From Methanosarcinaceae archaeon (GTDB taxonomy: Archaea > Halobacteriota > Methanosarcinia > Methanosarcinales > Methanosarcinaceae), in contig DQIO01000296.1 of NCBI GenBank assembly GCA_020793555.1, positions 1 to 15,080 on the forward strand: DNA of 15,080 nucleotides, in the 5' to 3' direction. Numbering within the stretch: position 1 is the first letter of the stretch; each line of letters begins with the position of its first letter. The notes below the pieces were generated by a model that was not told the DNA's origin, did no database searches, and saw only the letters and a program-made list of their open reading frames with translations. This document shows positions 13,873 to 15,080 of the stretch, one piece after another. Made by a program: the position numbers and the translations under genes.

Positions 13873-14061
13873 TTACTGGTATGGTGCTACTACATCAACC
13901 AATTCTACATGACCAAGGAATATTCTCCTGCAACAATATCTTGAAATATCTAAATCATCAAGTACTGTTGCCGATTCTTCTCCCTCACTGGTACGTTTCT
14001 TGTACTCTTCCCAACTATTGGAAATTACTTTACCACAGCTGAAACACCGAACTGGAAACAT
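13873..14061 (-). CDS. rpoN: RNA polymerase subunit RpoN (Rpo10, RPB10 homologue)
   Basis: A 62-aa zinc-binding subunit of archaeal RNA polymerase that is part of the Rpo3-Rpo11-Rpo10-Rpo12 assembly platform. The atypical zinc motif is complete: CFSCG near the N-terminus (Cys6 and Cys9) and YCCRR around residues 42-46. The MFPVRCFSCGKVI opening and LDDLDISRYCCRR are diagnostic, and the length is typical for the family. It follows rps9 after 11 bases (tight operon spacing) and is followed one base later by the tRNA-Pro gene. The ATG start gives the expected conserved N-terminus; an earlier start is not needed. Confidence 0.97.
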   Translation of the reverse strand: MFPVRCFSCGKVISNSWEEYKKRTSEGEESATVLDDLDISRYCCRRIFLGHVELVDVVAPYQ

Positions 14062-14072
14062 ATTTTAATATC

Positions 14073-14480
14073 CTACCTGTAAGATTTCTGGAATCTTGCA
14101 CGTGCACCGGGTCCGCCGAATTTCTTTGTTTCCTTTTGTCTGGAATCGTTGACAATTAAGTTTCGGTCGTATGCTGCAAAGGCATCACGAATCTCGGTAT
14201 CATTGGTCCAGTCAACAATTCCTCTTGCAATTGCAGTCCTTACTGCATTTGCCTGACCTATGATTCCGCCTCCGCTGACCTTTACATTAATATCTATACC
14301 GGAGACGACATTTTCTCCTGCCAGCATAAGCGGCTCAAGTATCTTGAGTTTCGCAAATTCCGGGTCGTATATCTCGATCGGTTTTTTATTTATCCGTGTC
14401 CTGCCTGTGCCTTTTGTGATAGTTGCACGGGCAATTGCGGTCTTATTCTTACCTGATGAATTGATAATTTTGGTAGCCAT
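14073..14480 (-). CDS. rps9: Small ribosomal subunit protein uS9 (S9P)
   Basis: A 135-aa 30S protein located in the subunit head, with a C-terminal tail that reaches the P site. Recognisable features are the basic N-terminus with [14 protein letters not shown], the conserved core [20 protein letters not shown] and the tail [14 protein letters not shown], ending in the invariant Lys-Ser-Tyr-Arg. The length fits archaeal S9. The start is ATG with an excellent GGAGG six bases or so upstream that overlaps the end of rpl13; only 12 bases separate the two genes, so coupled translation is likely. It is followed by rpoN after 11 bases. Confidence 0.97.
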   Translation of the reverse strand: MATKIINSSGKNKTAIARATITKGTGRTRINKKPIEIYDPEFAKLKILEPLMLAGENVVSGIDINVKVSGGGIIGQANAVRTAIARGIVDWTNDTEIRDAFAAYDRNLIVNDSRQKETKKFGGPGARARFQKSYR

Positions 14481-14492
14481 GGATTATCCTCC

Positions 14493-14912
14493 TTAGAACT
14501 TTGCACCTAAGTATGTGCTTATATCCCCGAGTCTGACGTACTTGTTGGAACTTAATCGGTTCATGTTTGCATTTTCAACCGTAATAAGTTCTGCATTTTT
14601 GAGATCTGATGGAATACCCACATGGATCTTTAGTCGTGCCATTGCTTCCTTTCCCCGTAATCGTTTGTATGGAAGCATACCCCGTACAGTTCTCTTTAGG
14701 ATCCTGTCTGGTCTTTTTGGGAAGTAAGGACCAAATTCACGTGTACCCATTTCCCTTATTTCTGTGTATTCTTCAAATGTAGAAACCTTTGATCCGGAAA
14801 CCACTGCTTTTTCTGCATTTACAATCCCGATCTCTTCTCCTGCCAGCAAACGTTTTGCAACCGTGCTCGCAAGCCGTCCCATTATGAGTCCATTTGCATC
14901 AATAACCGTCAT
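14493..14912 (-). CDS. rpl13: Large ribosomal subunit protein uL13 (L13P)
   Basis: A 139-aa 50S protein important for early large-subunit assembly. The family pattern is clear: [20 protein letters not shown] at the start, then [45 protein letters not shown] and the closing YLGAKF. I place the start at the ATG at 14912. The longer frame would begin at a GTG (14921) that is itself part of the AGGTG ribosome-binding site, correctly spaced six bases before the ATG; that site also overlaps the rpl18e stop. The gene lies between rpl18e and rps9 with minimal spacing, the conserved archaeal order. Confidence 0.96.
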   Translation of the reverse strand: MTVIDANGLIMGRLASTVAKRLLAGEEIGIVNAEKAVVSGSKVSTFEEYTEIREMGTREFGPYFPKRPDRILKRTVRGMLPYKRLRGKEAMARLKIHVGIPSDLKNAELITVENANMNRLSSNKYVRLGDISTYLGAKF

Positions 14913-14921
14913 TTTAAACAC

Positions 14922-15080
14922 CTATTGTAAAATCCTTATTCCAGACCCACTCGGAATTTCATCGAGTATCTGTTCGATGGTCAGGCATTTGCCTCCGACA
15001 TCGGTTATCTTTTCTGCTGCCACACCACTAAATCCGAGTGCTACAACAGTTACTGCATGACCAAGTGCTCCTGCACCAAG
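14922..15080 (-). CDS. rpl18e: Large ribosomal subunit protein eL18 (L18e), 3' part only
   Basis: The minus-strand frame runs in from the right edge of the window and ends at TAG (14922-14924), giving the last 52 residues. It includes LGAGALGHAVTVVALGFSG, the EKITDVGGKCLTIEQIL stretch and the closing PSGSGIRILQ, which match the C-terminus of archaeal L18e. The N-terminal half of this roughly 120-aa 50S protein lies outside the window. Its stop codon runs directly into the Shine-Dalgarno sequence of rpl13 (tag gtg), so the two are probably translationally coupled. Further operon genes, probably rpoD and others, would be expected to the right, but they are not seen. Confidence 0.93.
   Translation of the reverse strand, partial: LGAGALGHAVTVVALGFSGVAAEKITDVGGKCLTIEQILDEIPSGSGIRILQ

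Noticed and set aside
14913..14921. GTG start for rpl13 three codons upstream
   Set aside because: That GTG is part of the AGGTG ribosome-binding site for the ATG at 14912, and the conserved protein begins there.

Overview
The window looks like chromosomal DNA of a methanogenic euryarchaeon, most likely a member of the Methanosarcinales (a Methanococcoides/Methanolobus-type genus is a guess). The evidence is archaeal: an L18e-L13-S9-RpoN-RpoK-S2 gene string, an archaeal AspRS with non-discriminating residues, genes of the archaeal mevalonate route (mevalonate kinase, isopentenyl phosphate kinase, type 2 IPP isomerase, prenyl synthase), a euryarchaeal RNase J, a tRNA with a bulge-helix-bulge intron, and TATA-type promoters. 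Spacers are AT-rich and genes moderate in GC.

Layout from the left. aspS lies on the minus strand at 202-1539, followed by a four-helix membrane protein of unknown function (1639-2088, minus). A startless, probably decayed reading frame (2080-2415, plus) lies next. ppdK, the only confident plus-strand gene, is at 2747-5401 with its own promoter region. About 500 bp without a clear gene follow (5402-5897), holding a 15-bp GC-rich inverted repeat and a possible 39-aa microORF, and then a two-helix small membrane protein (minus).

From 6178 to the right end everything confident is on the minus strand. Read in the direction of transcription, the order is: rpl18e (3' part only), rpl13, rps9, rpoN, tRNA-Pro(CGG) with a 31-nt intron, rpoK, rps2, MEMO, mvk, ipk, fni/idi2, RNase J, idsA. 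The first block supplies ribosome and RNA polymerase subunits. The second supplies most of the route from mevalonate to geranylgeranyl diphosphate, the precursor of archaeal ether lipids. The two steps from mevalonate 5-phosphate to isopentenyl phosphate are not encoded here. MEMO and RNase J travel with the lipid genes.

The region is mostly ordinary core-genome sequence and I found no new defence, mobile or biosynthetic system. The points most worth a second look are: (i) short tandem repeats with a 6- or 12-nt period in five separate 5' leaders, plus a 12-nt coding repeat giving ribosomal protein S2 an acidic (VEEX)7 N-terminus; (ii) the tRNA-Pro gene one nucleotide after the rpoN stop, with a textbook intron and an A4-C69 acceptor mismatch; (iii) a perfect 19-bp inverted repeat between rps2 and MEMO; (iv) the unexplained GC-rich island at 5530-5813. 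Two genes missed by a 60-residue ORF cutoff (rpoK with a TTG start, and the partial rpl18e) are annotated, and the starts of rpl13, MEMO and the 68-aa membrane protein are moved to better-supported codons.
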